Under the pieces are notes generated by a model. That model had not been told where the DNA came from, did not search any database, and was given only the letters and a program-made list of their open reading frames with translations. Below are positions 51,884-59,961 of a stretch of DNA of 64,000 nt, one piece after another. The stretch's first letter is position 1. Each line of letters opens with the position of its first letter. The stretch covers positions 124,001 to 188,000 of the forward strand of contig JAFQEA010000008.1 of NCBI GenBank assembly GCA_017399185.1. Reading direction: 5' to 3'. Both the position numbers and the translations under genes were made by a program. The stretch is from Clostridia bacterium. Lineage in GTDB: Bacteria > Bacillota > Clostridia > Christensenellales > Borkfalkiaceae.

Positions 51884-52597
51884 ATGATAAATTTATTCAA
51901 AAAAATCAAGCAGCTTATTTTGCGTATCTTTACAAAAGAAAATACGGTCAATTATTTGTCGGGTAGCGAAGCGCTTCCGCAGCCTTTAGACGACGCGCAC
52001 GAAAAGGAAGTTTTACAAAAACTATCTTCGGGTGACACGTCCGTTAAAAAGGAACTTATAGAGCATAACTTGCGCCTTGTTGTGTATATCGCGCGTAAAT
52101 TTGATAATACAGGTATTGACCTTGACGATTTAATTTCAATCGGCACAATAGGTCTAATAAAGGCAATAAATTCCTTTAACGTTGATAAAAATATCAAGCT
52201 TGCAACCTTTGCTTCGCGCTGTATCGAAAACGAAATCTTAATGCACCTGCGCCGTGTTTCCAAAATCCGCGGTGAAGTTTCCTTTGACGAGCCTTTAAAC
52301 GTCGATTGGGAAGGTAACGAGCTTTTGCTTTCCGATATTTTAGGCACAGACGGCGACGTCGTGGTAAAGCAGGTTGAAAGCACCTGTGAAAAGCAAATAT
52401 TAAAAGAAGCCTTAAAAAAGCTTAACGAGCGTGAAAAGCGCATTATGGTTTTGCGGTTTGGTCTATCGGGTAGCCGTGAGCTTACGCAAAAGGAAGTTGC
52501 AGATTTATTAGGTATCTCACAATCCTACATATCCCGTCTTGAAAAGAAAATTGTCGTTAAGCTTAAAAAGGAAATGAAAAAGGCGGAAAACGATTAG
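51884..52597 (+). CDS. sigE: RNA polymerase sigma-E factor (sporulation)
   Basis: Sigma-E directs early mother-cell transcription during sporulation. The 237-residue protein has the pro-sequence and the [13 protein letters not shown] segment, region 2 with [17 protein letters not shown] and [17 protein letters not shown] (the core-binding and -10 recognition helices), and region 4 with [26 protein letters not shown] 51884 lies behind GGGGTG; a TTG at 51872 is in the same frame. It is preceded by its processing protease spoIIGA. The sigG gene that often follows is absent. Confidence 0.95.
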   Translation: MINLFKKIKQLILRIFTKENTVNYLSGSEALPQPLDDAHEKEVLQKLSSGDTSVKKELIEHNLRLVVYIARKFDNTGIDLDDLISIGTIGLIKAINSFNVDKNIKLATFASRCIENEILMHLRRVSKIRGEVSFDEPLNVDWEGNELLLSDILGTDGDVVVKQVESTCEKQILKEALKKLNEREKRIMVLRFGLSGSRELTQKEVADLLGISQSYISRLEKKIVVKLKKEMKKAEND

Positions 52598-52676
52598 CCA
52601 AAAAGGATAATTCACCGTGTTTTTACTTATAGTAAAAGTTTATTTATCGGTTTAACAACAATTTTTGCCAAAAGTA

Positions 52677-52705
52677 TTGACAAAGCTTTAACTTAATGGT
52701 AAAAT
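52677..52705 (+). promoter_or_regulatory. Consensus promoter of mgtC-like gene
   Basis: TTGACA (52677-52682), a 17-base spacer and TAAAAT (52700-52705). A palindrome TTTTACT-TAT-AGTAAAA (52621-52637) lies about 40 bases upstream, after sigE. Confidence 0.7.
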
Positions 52706-52755
52706 GCTAAAACAAATATATGATATCTTAATTAGTAGTTAAGTTAAAGGGGAAT

Positions 52756-53427
52756 ATGAAAGAGTTTTTACTTGAAAATCCTATAGTGGATTATATCTTA
52801 CGCATTATGCTATCGGTGCTGCTTGGCTTTATTATCGGTGTTGAAAGACGTCACCGCTCAAAGGAAGCAGGTATCCGTACACACGCCGTTGTTGCGGCAG
52901 GTGCAGCACTTTTTACAATAGTTTCAAAATACGGCTTTAGTGACGTTGCCGATTACGACGCGTCGCGTATTGCTTCACAAATCGTAAGCGGCGTTGGTTT
53001 CTTGGGTGCAGGCATGATTATGCACCAAAGGCGTATGATTTACGGCTTAACAACGGCTGCAGGCGTTTGGGCAACGGCAGGGGTTGGTATGGCGGCAGGC
53101 GCAGGTATGTGGCTTGTTGCAATCGGTGCAACCGCACTCATTATTGCAGTTCAATGTATCTTCCACTTGAATATTAAGTTTTTCAGGCTGAAACGTCAAA
53201 ATCAGTTAAAGGTTGCATTTCATGCAGGTGAAGGTCAGCTTGAAAAAATCACCAAGCTTTTTGGGGTGGAAGAATTCACAAAAACCAACACCAAGCGCGA
53301 AAACGATAAGCTTGTTACCTACGCAACGCTTCGTACAGACGTCAATATTACTGATGAGTTTATCTATCAGATGCTTTTAGATAACCCAACTATTATTAGT
53401 ATTGAAAGGGCTTCCGATGAAGACTGA
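52756..53427 (+). CDS. MgtC/SapB family membrane protein
   Basis: A 223-residue protein with four membrane helices in its first 150 residues, including GFIIGVERRHRSKEAGIRTH (about 20-39, the MgtC signature) and GVGFLGAGMI (about 84), and a C-terminal ACT-like cytoplasmic domain. MgtC-like proteins help growth under low magnesium or acid and have been linked to ATP synthase regulation; the role here is not known. Start follows AAAGGGGA and a consensus promoter. A hairpin copy of the repeat follows. Confidence 0.88.
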   Translation: MKEFLLENPIVDYILRIMLSVLLGFIIGVERRHRSKEAGIRTHAVVAAGAALFTIVSKYGFSDVADYDASRIASQIVSGVGFLGAGMIMHQRRMIYGLTTAAGVWATAGVGMAAGAGMWLVAIGATALIIAVQCIFHLNIKFFRLKRQNQLKVAFHAGEGQLEKITKLFGVEEFTKTNTKRENDKLVTYATLRTDVNITDEFIYQMLLDNPTIISIERASDED

Positions 53428-53451
53428 TATTAACTAAAAACTAAAAAACGC

Positions 53452-53509
53452 ATTAGCTAAATTATCAAAAAATCGGCCTATAAGTCGGTTATTTGCAAAT
53501 TTAGCTAAT
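53452..53509 (+). repeat. Dispersed repeat copy 16 in perfect inverted repeat
   Basis: The core AATCGGCCTATAAGTCGG is centred in a hairpin with perfect 12-base arms ATTAGCTAAATT (53452-53463) and AATTTAGCTAAT (53498-53509), unrelated to the arms of other copies. It lies between mgtC and the NUDIX gene. Confidence 0.85.
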
Positions 53510-53530
53510 TATTTTATTAAGGAAAAACAA

Positions 53531-53947
53531 ATGCAGGGCTTTAATTTATTGGTTGTTTTTAATAAAAGCTTGGATAGGATTTTGATGTGCAAGCGTACAA
53601 AAGAGCCTTATTTGGGTCTGTCAAATTTTGTCGGCGGTAAAATTGAGTGCGGTGAAGACGGCTTTGCCGCGGCTTACCGTGAGCTTGAAGAAGAAACTTC
53701 CATTACAAAAGACGATATTACGCTAAAATATTTTGCCAACTTTACCTATTTTTACGGCGATTGCTATCTTGAAATTTACGTTGGCAAGCTCAACAAGGAA
53801 ATCACTCCGCACGGGGATGAAAAGCTTTTATATTGGTCGGATTTAGATCACAACTTTTTCAATTCAAAAGAGTACGCAGGCGAAGGCAATATCGGGCATA
53901 TTTTAGAAGAAATCGAGCTTGTCAAAGACCAATTATTTGATTTGTAA
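53531..53947 (+). CDS. NUDIX hydrolase
   Basis: A 138-residue NUDIX protein. The Nudix box is GGKIECGEDGFAAAYREL then EEETSI (about 36-59), fitting G-x5-E-x7-R-E-U-x-E-E-x-G-U. It probably hydrolyses a nucleoside diphosphate derivative such as oxidised dGTP (MutT-like); specificity is not visible. Start ATG has AAGGAA upstream. A repeat copy lies 8 bases after its stop, before the uridine phosphorylase gene. Confidence 0.88.
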   Translation: MQGFNLLVVFNKSLDRILMCKRTKEPYLGLSNFVGGKIECGEDGFAAAYRELEEETSITKDDITLKYFANFTYFYGDCYLEIYVGKLNKEITPHGDEKLLYWSDLDHNFFNSKEYAGEGNIGHILEEIELVKDQLFDL

Positions 53948-53955
53948 TTTACACC

Positions 53956-53986
53956 AAAAACTGCCGTATAAGTCGATTAACGGCAA
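53956..53986 (+). repeat. Dispersed repeat copy 17, hairpin form
   Basis: Forward copy AAAAACTGCCGTATAAGTCG then ATTAACGGCA; TGCCGT and ACGGCA pair around the core. It is flanked by TTTACACCAAA and TTTACACTAAA direct repeats. Confidence 0.75.
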
Positions 53987-54011
53987 ATTTACACTAAACA
54001 AAGGATACATT

Positions 54012-54776
54012 ATGGGCATAACAGACAGACAAAATTTAGCAAAAGACGTTATGATTGATTTAAAAGACGTCTTACCAAAATATCCTACAAAGCTTGACGT
54101 TACAATCGTTAACTTTTCATACAAGGTGACAAACGCGCTTTTGGAAAACGGCGTTATTGAGCCTATTGAAGGTGAGACGATAAATTCCGTTTCACTTATT
54201 TATCAGGTTTACCGCGTCGTGGGTACTAACATTGGCTTTATAAACACAACGGTTGGCGCACCGATGGCTTCGGGCATAATCGAAGAGATGGGTTATTGCT
54301 TTGACTGTAACAAGTTTGTTGTGTTCGGCAGCTGCGGCGGGCTTGATAAAAATCTGCCCGAAGGCAAGCTTATCGTCCCAACTGAGGCCTTCCGCGATGA
54401 AGGCGTAAGCTATCATTATTACGACGGCGGTGACTATATCCCTATTAAAAATCACGCCAAAGTTGAAGGCGTGCTTGATAAAATCGGCGTAGGCTACGTC
54501 AGCGGTAAAATCTGGACGACCGATTGCTTTTACCGTGAAACGCGCGAGCGTTTTGAGCAGCTGCGTTCCGACGGGTGCATTGCAGTTGAAATGGAAGCCG
54601 CTGCTTGCCAGGCAGTATGCGATTACCGCGGGCACGAGCTTTTCTACTTTTTGTACCGCGGCGATAACCTTGACGCACCAAATTGGGACAGGGGCATTTT
54701 AAGCGATATATCTGACGACCACAGGCTTATCCATTTTAATATAGCTTTAGCGATTGCAAAAAGCGTTGTCGGTTAA
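54012..54776 (+). CDS. Uridine phosphorylase-like nucleoside phosphorylase
   Basis: A 254-residue phosphorylase of the NP-I (PNP/UDP) family. Conserved elements are NTTVGAPMASGIIEEMGYCF (about 77-96), VFGSCGGLDKNLPEG (about 103-117) and EMEAAACQAVCDYRG (about 196-210), where the Met-Glu pair binds ribose. Such proteins cleave nucleosides with phosphate to free base and ribose-1-phosphate; uridine is the likely substrate, but this is inference. ATG 54012 gives the family N-terminus; 31 further codons upstream are open but overlap the NUDIX gene. The region after it is a 528-base gap. Confidence 0.85.
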   Translation: MGITDRQNLAKDVMIDLKDVLPKYPTKLDVTIVNFSYKVTNALLENGVIEPIEGETINSVSLIYQVYRVVGTNIGFINTTVGAPMASGIIEEMGYCFDCNKFVVFGSCGGLDKNLPEGKLIVPTEAFRDEGVSYHYYDGGDYIPIKNHAKVEGVLDKIGVGYVSGKIWTTDCFYRETRERFEQLRSDGCIAVEMEAAACQAVCDYRGHELFYFLYRGDNLDAPNWDRGILSDISDDHRLIHFNIALAIAKSVVG

Positions 54777-55033
54777 CTATAACGCCTTGCAAAATAAAAA
54801 ATCGATTTGGCCCGAAATTGTTGATAAGTTGCAGTTTCTAAAAGCCAGCATAAAGCAAAAATTACTACATATAGCGGTCAAAAGACCACCTATCCACAAG
54901 ACCACCCTAAAATTTGTTGACACTTTGCACGCAAAAAATCTTTTTTAAAGGTACTTTAAAAGGAAAAACTGCAACCCAACGTGGGCAATTTTAACAAATT
55001 TTATTAAAATTATAAATTATGCCGAAAATATTC

Positions 55034-55062
55034 TTGAATTCGACAAAAAATTGTGATAGAAT
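55034..55062 (+). promoter_or_regulatory. Promoter of leader-attenuator transcript
   Basis: TTGAAT (55034-55039), a 17-base spacer and TAGAAT (55057-55062). Transcription would begin about 35 bases before the short leader ORF. Confidence 0.7.
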
Positions 55063-55102
55063 ACAGGTACAAAATATTTTTAATTTAGATTAAGGGTGTT
55101 TT

Positions 55103-55129
55103 ATGAAAATTCTTTTGCGCAACAACTGA
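55103..55129 (+). CDS. Leader peptide MKILLRNN
   Basis: An 8-codon ORF with a good AAGGGTG ribosome-binding site 4 bases before its ATG. It ends (TGA) at the first base of a strong terminator stem. Its coding sequence includes CTTTTGCGC, which can pair with GCGCAAAAG downstream of the terminator. The arrangement is that of ribosome-mediated attenuation; the regulatory cue is unknown. Confidence 0.55.
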   Translation: MKILLRNN

Positions 55130-55170
55130 TACAGAAATAGTCGTTCGGTTATTTTCTGTATCTTTTTTTT
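55128..55170 (+). terminator. Intrinsic terminator (attenuator) in the leader
   Basis: GATACAGAAA (55128-55137) and TTTCTGTATC (55153-55162) pair perfectly and are followed by eight T residues. It lies between the leader ORF and the RDD gene, so the operon is expressed only if termination is avoided. Outer arms CTTTTGCGC (55112-55120) and GCGCAAAAG (55184-55192) enclose it. Confidence 0.85.
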
Positions 55171-55304
55171 ATGTCTTTTTAGAGCGCAAAAGGTAATTAT
55201 CTTACAAAAATACACAAGATAAATTTAGGGCAACACAAAGGCTTAAGGTTGCGGTGGCTGGGCTACGCCACGTGGCAATAAAGATTGGCCAATACAAGGA
55301 CACA

Positions 55305-56153
55305 ATGTACGATTTACAAAAAGCATCTTTTTTAAAACGGTTTTCCGCATATCTACTTGACGTAATCTTAACGCTTGTACTTGCAACAGGTTTTGCCTGG
55401 CTGGGCTCTGTGATAATAAATTACGACGCGAAGATTGACGCTTATCAGGAAAATTTCACCAGGTACGAGCAAGCCTACGGCATTAACTTTGAAAAAATAT
55501 CAAAACTCACCGAAGAACAGCTTGAAGCATTGCCCGAAGATGAAAAGGCAGTTTTAAAGCAGGCTGAAGAAGCTTGGGCAAAGGACCCCGTCGTTATCAA
55601 GACCTACGACATTGTGGTAAACAGCGCACTTCTTCTTATTACCATATCACTTCTGCTTGCAATCGGCGTTTGGGAATTTGTTCTCCCGTTAATTTTGAAA
55701 AACGGACAGACGGTTGGCAAAAAAATGTTTGGTATATGTCTTATGCGCAGTGACGGCATCAGGGTAAACCAGATGATGCTGTTCGTCCGTTCAATCGTTG
55801 GTAAATTTGCAATCGAAACAATGGTTCCCGTGTACATCGTGCTTATGATGCTGCTTGGCCTGATCGGCTTTATGGGGCCGCTAATTTTGTTCCTGCTGTT
55901 GGTTTTACAGGTTACAATGTTTTTTGCGACGAAGACGCGCTCCCCAATACACGATCTTTTAGCACAAACGGTGGCTGTTGACTATTCAAGCCAAATGATT
56001 TTCGACACGGTTGAAGAGCTTTTGGAATACAAAAAGAAAATTGCGGCGGACTACGTTACCGTGGCAGGCGGCTATAAGGACAATAACTTTACTGAAGCCG
56101 ACCGCGAAAAGCTAACAAAAAAAGCAAGCTATTTTGAAAGTGACGACGAATAA
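55305..56153 (+). CDS. RDD-family membrane protein
   Basis: A 282-residue membrane protein. The family signature is KRFSAYLLDVILTLVLATGF (about 10-29), with the R-x4-D pattern at the first helix, and GQTVGKKMFGICLMRSDG (about 141-158). Between helix 1 and 2 is an extra hydrophilic segment of about 60 residues, predicted outside the membrane. The role of RDD proteins is unclear; some are transport-related. ATG 55305 follows AAGGA; the frame is open 17 codons upstream. It is the first gene after the attenuator and 93 bases before the sugar ABC genes, so co-transcription is likely. Confidence 0.8.
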   Translation: MYDLQKASFLKRFSAYLLDVILTLVLATGFAWLGSVIINYDAKIDAYQENFTRYEQAYGINFEKISKLTEEQLEALPEDEKAVLKQAEEAWAKDPVVIKTYDIVVNSALLLITISLLLAIGVWEFVLPLILKNGQTVGKKMFGICLMRSDGIRVNQMMLFVRSIVGKFAIETMVPVYIVLMMLLGLIGFMGPLILFLLLVLQVTMFFATKTRSPIHDLLAQTVAVDYSSQMIFDTVEELLEYKKKIAADYVTVAGGYKDNNFTEADREKLTKKASYFESDDE

Positions 56154-56246
56154 TTAAAGTCCTTAAAAATAAGCAAATTAATTATGGCATTTAGGCGAAA
56201 GCCTTTGAATAAACAAGACAATTAATAATCAGAAGGAAAAGATTAT

Positions 56247-57353
56247 ATGAAAGTTGAATTGAAAAATGTAACAAAAATCTTCCCCAGCCGCAACAAAAAG
56301 GTTGGTGGCGAAGTCGTTGCTGTTAACGACTTCACCTTTGAGATTCCCGATGGTAAGCTCATCGGTCTTTTAGGGCCATCCGGTTGCGGTAAATCAACAA
56401 CGCTTTACATGATTTGTGGTTTGCAAAAATGCACAAGCGGTCAAATTTTCTTTGGTGATAATGACGTTACCGAACTCTCTCCTGAAAACAGGGGGGTTGG
56501 TTTAGTGTTCCAAAACTACGCTCTTTATCCACACATGACAGTAAAGCAAAACATTTTATTCCCATTACAGAACTTAAAAGGCGAGGACAAACTCACCAAA
56601 GCCGAAATGATTGAAAGAGCATACACAGTTGCGAAGCTCGTTCAAATCGACGATCTTATGGAAAGAAAGCCAAGCGAACTTTCCGGCGGTCAGCAACAAC
56701 GTGTTGCTATTGCACGTGCTTTGGTAAAGATGCCTCGCGTTTTACTTTTAGACGAACCTTTATCCAACCTTGACGCAAGATTAAGGCTTCAGACAAGGGA
56801 AGAAATCCGCCGTATCCAACGTGAAACGGGTATCACAACCGTATTCGTAACGCACGACCAGGAAGAAGCTATGTCAATTTCCGACATGATCGTTGTTATG
56901 AAGCTTGGTGTTATCCAACAAATCGGTAAGCCACAAGACGTTTATGATAACCCAGCTAACTTATTCGTTGCAAAATTCTTGGGTACGCCACCAATCAACG
57001 TATTCAGCGGCCGCGTACAGGATGAAAAGCTTTATATCGGCGATGCTGAAGTTTTACCTGCAAAGGGTATTTCTGACAGAGAAGTTTACGTTGGCGTAAG
57101 ACCTGAAGGCTTTGCTTTAAACGAAAACGGCGCACTCTGCTGCAAATTAAACAACGTTGAAGTTATGGGTAGAGACGTAAGCATCGTTTCCACAAACGAA
57201 GCGTCACTTAACCCAGTTATCCGTTCAATTATTTACTCTGACACACGTCTTGACCTTTCAGGTCACACCGAAGTTAGATACGACTTAAAGCCAATCAAGA
57301 CCTTTATCTTTGATAAAGAAACTGAAGAAAGACTTTACGTTGAAGAAAACTAA
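56247..57353 (+). CDS. Carbohydrate ABC transporter ATPase (MsmK/UgpC-like)
   Basis: A 368-residue ATP-binding subunit of the CUT1 sugar importer class. Walker A is GPSGCGKSTTLYM (about 42-54), Q-loop VFQNYALYPHM, signature LSGGQQQRV (about 143-151), Walker B VLLLDEPLSNLD and switch H in VTHDQEEAM. The C-terminal third is a TOBE/MalK-type regulatory domain. The downstream genes encode two CUT1 permeases and a binding protein. Start ATG has AGAAGGAAA upstream. Confidence 0.93.
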   Translation: MKVELKNVTKIFPSRNKKVGGEVVAVNDFTFEIPDGKLIGLLGPSGCGKSTTLYMICGLQKCTSGQIFFGDNDVTELSPENRGVGLVFQNYALYPHMTVKQNILFPLQNLKGEDKLTKAEMIERAYTVAKLVQIDDLMERKPSELSGGQQQRVAIARALVKMPRVLLLDEPLSNLDARLRLQTREEIRRIQRETGITTVFVTHDQEEAMSISDMIVVMKLGVIQQIGKPQDVYDNPANLFVAKFLGTPPINVFSGRVQDEKLYIGDAEVLPAKGISDREVYVGVRPEGFALNENGALCCKLNNVEVMGRDVSIVSTNEASLNPVIRSIIYSDTRLDLSGHTEVRYDLKPIKTFIFDKETEERLYVEEN

Positions 57354-57396
57354 TTGCTTGGTGTCATAAATAATTGAAAAGGAGGGCTATTTCGAA

Positions 57397-59016
57397 ATGA
57401 AAAACGTAAATAAAGTAGCAACCGAAAAGCCCGTTAAATGCACAGTCACGTTTGATTCAAAGGGTGGCAGCAAGGTATCCAAGGTCCGCGTATTAGCAGG
57501 CACAAGCGTTACCGCGCTAAAAACCCCAAAAAGAAAGGGCTACACGTTTGACGGTTGGTTTGAAGACGTTGCACGTACAAAACCATTTACAGGCAAGCAG
57601 ATTAATAGCGACTTAACAGTATACGCAAAGTGGCACATCGGTCTTAAAAAATCCGACGTTTCCAAGTATTACCGTATATTAAGAAAGAAGCTTGCAGGAA
57701 GATGCGCGCTCAACGATGGTTATAAATTAGCACCGGGGACAACAAAGACATTTATCATCGTTAAAAGAGATGATTGCTCATTAACCTTATACTTACCTAT
57801 CCCGAAGGATCAGTTATTAAGGGAAGGCTATGAAGTATCTTCTGCCCCGGAAAAATCCGAATACGCACAAACACCAACAATGTTTGTGGTTAATACAACG
57901 CACGACTTTATGCTTGCATTACATCTTGTTGACAGGGTTATTTCAACCGATATGCTTCAAGATATCAAGCGTAAAGATAAGCCTTTAAAACGTGAAGGCG
58001 GTTGCGCGTTAAGAATCCATGCAGACAAGCCTACAAGGGGCTTAAAGAGATATCACCCGGCAAAGCTCAAAAATAGTAATTTTGAGAAAATCAAACCTTG
58101 GTTATATCTTTCACCGGCACTTGTTTTATTGGCAGTTTTCACAGTCTGGCCTATTATCAATACCATAAGGCTTGCGTTTTTAGAAAACTATTCAATGATG
58201 GCAGCGCTTAACGGCAAGGTTTATGAATTTGGTTTTAAGAACTTTGAAAAGGTTATTGAATACAATGGTTTTCTCATCTGTCTTAAAAACACCTTGCTTT
58301 TATGTGTTGTAACAGTCCCTATTTCAACCGTTTTAGCGTTATTGATTTCAGTTGCACTAAACTCAATCAGACCGCTCAGGAGATTCTTCCAGACAATCTT
58401 CTTCCTTCCTTACGTAACAAACTCAATCGCTATCGGTATGGTATTCTCTGCAATGTTCAACATTGTTGGTAACTTCCAGGCTGATAATGGTACAATCGTA
58501 ACCGCGGGTATTATCAACAACATTTTAGGCTGGTTTGGCGTTGACCCAATCAACTGGATAAACGTTGGTTCAACGTGGGAGCATAACTTTATCGTAATGG
58601 TTGTCTATATTGTTTGGAACGCTTTACCGTTCAAGATTTTGATTATTTTGGGCGGTTTACAGGGCATCAACAAGCAATATTATGAAGCAGCCAAGGTTGA
58701 CGGCACTTCAAAGCCAAGGGTATTATGGCGCATTACAGTTCCGCTACTTTCACCAATTTTAGCATACGTTCTTATCACAAGCTTCATCGGTGGCTTTAAG
58801 GAATATTCAAGCGTTGTCGGTATCTTCGGCGAAACGATGGGCCCTCCGGGCAACGTTGGTACAGGTCAAATGCAAACCATGGTTGGGTTCATTTATGATT
58901 CACTCAAAGGTAGTCACCAAGGCCGTGCAAGTGCGGCAGCACTTATCTTGTTTGGCATTATTTTGGTTGTTACACTTATCAACCTTTACGTCAGCAAGAA
59001 GAAAACACACTATTAA
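57397..59016 (+). CDS. CUT1 sugar ABC permease (MalF-like) with N-terminal InlB B-repeat
   Basis: A 539-residue protein. Residues about 13-80 are an InlB/Listeria-Bacteroides-type B-repeat (VTFDSKGGSKVSKVRV...GYTFDGWFEDVARTKPF...LTVYAKWHIG). Residues about 82-200 form an unrecognised domain. From about 233 a MalF-type permease begins with PWLYLSPALVLLAVF, six helices and the EAA loop YYEAAKVDGTSKPRVLWRI (about 427-445). B-repeats are normally found outside cells; here the topology puts them in the cytoplasm. RBS AAGGAGGG. The second permease follows after 15 bases. Confidence 0.9.
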   Translation: MKNVNKVATEKPVKCTVTFDSKGGSKVSKVRVLAGTSVTALKTPKRKGYTFDGWFEDVARTKPFTGKQINSDLTVYAKWHIGLKKSDVSKYYRILRKKLAGRCALNDGYKLAPGTTKTFIIVKRDDCSLTLYLPIPKDQLLREGYEVSSAPEKSEYAQTPTMFVVNTTHDFMLALHLVDRVISTDMLQDIKRKDKPLKREGGCALRIHADKPTRGLKRYHPAKLKNSNFEKIKPWLYLSPALVLLAVFTVWPIINTIRLAFLENYSMMAALNGKVYEFGFKNFEKVIEYNGFLICLKNTLLLCVVTVPISTVLALLISVALNSIRPLRRFFQTIFFLPYVTNSIAIGMVFSAMFNIVGNFQADNGTIVTAGIINNILGWFGVDPINWINVGSTWEHNFIVMVVYIVWNALPFKILIILGGLQGINKQYYEAAKVDGTSKPRVLWRITVPLLSPILAYVLITSFIGGFKEYSSVVGIFGETMGPPGNVGTGQMQTMVGFIYDSLKGSHQGRASAAALILFGIILVVTLINLYVSKKKTHY

Positions 59017-59031
59017 AGGGGGTCTTAAGTT

Positions 59032-59931
59032 ATGTCTGAAACAATCGTAACAATGAAAGAAAGAGATATCAATAAGACCGCCAATCGCCAAAGGGTTATG
59101 TACATCCTTTCAACGGTAGGTAAGTATTTGTTCTTATCACTTATTGCTGTCATTGTATTATTCCCATTTTACTGGATGCTTATCTCATCAGTAAAATCCT
59201 TGGAAGAATACAGACGAAACACCCCAACCTTCTGGCCGGAAGTTTTCCACTGGAAGAACTACACCTATGCTTTTAAGCAAGCAAGCCTTGGCAGGCTTTT
59301 CCTTAACACACTTTACGTTGGTGTTGTTTCAACAATACTTTCACTCGTAATCACGGTTATAACAGCCTTCGTATTTGCCCGTTTAGAGTTCAAGGGTAAA
59401 AACGTATTGTTTGCAGGCTTACTTGCAACAATGATGATTCCGGGCGAATTATTCACAATCACCAACTATGAAACAGTTTACAGATTTGGTTGGTTAAACA
59501 CTTATACGGTACTTATCGTACCTTTCCTTGTCAGCGTATTCTATGTTTACCTTCTCCGACAGAACTTCCTGCAGATACCAAACGAATTGTATTATGCAGC
59601 AAAGGTTGACGGTACAAGCGACTTAAAGTACCTGATCAGGGTAATGATTCCTTTAGCACTACCGACAATCATCTCTATAACAATATTAAAGATGATGGGT
59701 GCTTGGAACTCTTATATGTGGCCAAGGCTCGTTGCCAATGACACGGCACACACCTTGATAACCAACGGTTTAAGGAGCTTCTCATTTGCGGCAGAAGAAG
59801 ACCCGGGCTCTGTTAACTACCCGGTACAGATGGCTGCTGTTGCAACCGTTTCTGCACCACTCTTCCTTGTATTTATCTTCTTCAGAAAATACATTATGAA
59901 GGGCGTTTCAAGAAGCGGTATCAAGGGCTGA
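59032..59931 (+). CDS. CUT1 sugar ABC permease (MalG-like)
   Basis: A 299-residue inner-membrane permease with six helices. The ATPase-contacting EAA loop is LYYAAKVDGTSDLKYLIRVMIPLA (about 184-207, shown in part). Start follows AGGGGGTC; the start codon is 15 bases after the previous stop. Typical start PFYWMLISSVKSLEEY is the MalG hallmark. A perfect 10-base hairpin follows, before the binding-protein gene. Confidence 0.92.
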   Translation: MSETIVTMKERDINKTANRQRVMYILSTVGKYLFLSLIAVIVLFPFYWMLISSVKSLEEYRRNTPTFWPEVFHWKNYTYAFKQASLGRLFLNTLYVGVVSTILSLVITVITAFVFARLEFKGKNVLFAGLLATMMIPGELFTITNYETVYRFGWLNTYTVLIVPFLVSVFYVYLLRQNFLQIPNELYYAAKVDGTSDLKYLIRVMIPLALPTIISITILKMMGAWNSYMWPRLVANDTAHTLITNGLRSFSFAAEEDPGSVNYPVQMAAVATVSAPLFLVFIFFRKYIMKGVSRSGIKG

Positions 59932-59961
59932 TATTATTAACAATAGACGCGTTCAGGTAAG

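Larger units (their letters stand above)
54777..55304. other. Intergenic region before RDD/sugar ABC operon
   Basis: A 528-base gap. The first 250 bases are A/T-rich with no convincing gene; a 64-codon ORF from 54754 to 54948 overlaps the previous gene and has no conserved features. The second half contains a promoter, a leader ORF and an attenuator hairpin, listed separately. Confidence 0.6.

Noticed and set aside
51952..52443. 163-codon minus-strand ORF
   Set aside because: Antisense shadow of sigE; no ribosome-binding site or family pattern.
3978..53986. CRISPR array
   Set aside because: The repeats are spread over 50 kb in both orientations with genes between them; no regularly spaced array and no cas genes.
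53946..54000. Target-site duplications flanking repeat copy 17 (TTTACACYAAA)
   Set aside because: Seen at this copy only; other copies have no flanking direct repeats, so it is not evidence for transposition.
54754..54948. 64-codon ORF after uridine phosphorylase
   Set aside because: Begins inside the previous gene in another frame, has no ribosome-binding site and no recognisable pattern.
54777..55060. tRNA or small RNA gene in the gap
   Set aside because: No cloverleaf or conserved RNA pattern visible; A/T-rich sequence only.
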